From positions 474,356,187 through 474,420,186 of the forward strand of contig NC_134357.1 of assembly GCF_048569485.1 (NCBI RefSeq): 64,000 bases of DNA, written 5' to 3'. Source of the DNA: Anomaloglossus baeobatrachus. Taxonomy: Eukaryota; Chordata; Amphibia; Anura; Aromobatidae. This document shows positions 63,430 through 64,000 of this stretch, one piece after another. The notes under the pieces were generated by a model. That model worked only from the letters and a program-made list of their open reading frames with translations. It did no database searches and was not told the origin of the DNA. The translations under genes and the position numbers were made by a program. Positions within the stretch are counted from its first letter, which is position 1. The number at the start of each line of letters is the position of its first letter.

Positions 63430-64000
63430 TTAAAATGCAAAATTATAATAAAAAAGAGAAAATGACAGATATTCCAAGGTTCCAACAAATTGCCCGTGAG
63501 ACTGTTGACTTTTATTGAAAAGCTCTAGACTATATGACAAAGGAAATGCCACTTTGGAACCCAGACCTAAGTCATAAGTTTCATTTATAAATCCAGATGT
63601 GCGGTTTTCATCAAGTATTGAGAACATCTAGACTGTAGTCAACCGGTTCCCAAGAACTGGACAAACTGCTAAGTGATTTCAGAGACTATGAAAGCAGTGA
63701 TGTTTTAGTAAAGGCATGCAGAATGGATGAGTTTTGTTATCAGTTGTCAGAAATCAAAGATCCGATAACTGGGCAATATCAATGCAGTGCGTTATGCAGG
63801 CTAGTAAAATTTCATCTTCTTATTCCCTACAGCAATATTTCATGAGAGGTTGTTTAGCATTGTTTGTAAAGTTCTCACAGATCAGCAGAGCACCATGGAG
63901 CATAATCAAATCACACAACAGCCAGGCTCAAATGTGTATGAGACTGTAACTACAGTCAGAAACACACTATGTTCAATGCTGGCCAGCAAAATTAGTAGGG
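63430..64000 (+). pseudogene. hAT transposase-like fragment, C-terminal part
   Basis: Frames give IPRFQQIARETVDFY, KALDYMTKEMPLWNPDLSHK, FINPDVRFSSSIENI, then SQELDKLLSDFRDYESSDVL and MDEFCYQLSEIKDP, then CRLVKFHLLIPYSN. These resemble the end of hAT transposases of the domesticated-ZBED kind, where LVKxxLxxPxSNxxxERxFS is the dimerisation motif. Several stops and frame changes. The right end lies beyond the window. Confidence 0.5.

Overview
The window looks like repeat-dense intergenic DNA from an amphibian, most likely a frog (inference). It combines many Tc1 elements, Penelope-like elements (PLEs) with hammerhead-ribozyme motifs, a DIRS element, Tx1-clade LINEs, L2 tails and TTAA-flanked MITE-like repeats. 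I see no convincing intact host protein gene. The only host-derived genes are pieces of tandem U2 snRNA genes, all broken by insertions.

Layout. 1-2402: 3' half of a hAT transposon (transposase end, 118-bp tandem repeats, terminal repeat). 2403-2998: PLE scrap. 3066-5524: two joined LTR-like fossils with a 45-bp minisatellite. 5525-18257: a decayed Tx1-clade LINE, split by a minus-strand PLE with inverted ends (7687-9338, 15-bp target duplication) and by PLE1 (9724-17456, 12-bp target duplication). PLE1 itself holds an intact Tc1 copy (14326-15977). 18260-21578: two more Tc1 families. 21580-28290: PLE2, with a broken Tc1 copy inside, ending directly in the 3' part of a U2 gene.

28292-39507 is the heart of the window: a tandem U2 snRNA array. 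Three U2 remnants are separated by homologous spacers that keep the 3' box and the upstream promoter block. Two successive U2 genes each carry a LINE starting right after U2 nucleotide 28; in the first copy U2 resumes near nucleotide 38. This fits Keno, the known U2-specific Tx1-clade LINE. Keno1 holds a 352-bp hammerhead-bearing insert and a Tc1 copy. Keno2 holds another Tc1 (39510-47817), which holds an L1-type LINE (40884-47525), which holds an L2 fragment: four elements nested in one U2 gene.

47820-64000: a DIRS-like recombinase fossil, a stray Keno scrap, an L1 ORF1 fragment split by a whole-looking DIRS element (49325-55156), a TTAA-flanked repeat, a second DIRS fossil (57718-60345), an L2 3' end, a PLE-like hammerhead segment and a hAT transposase fragment at the right edge.

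The ends of most insertions can be read from the sequence, so the relative order of events can be worked out. All family names rest on recognised motifs and end structures, not on database searches.
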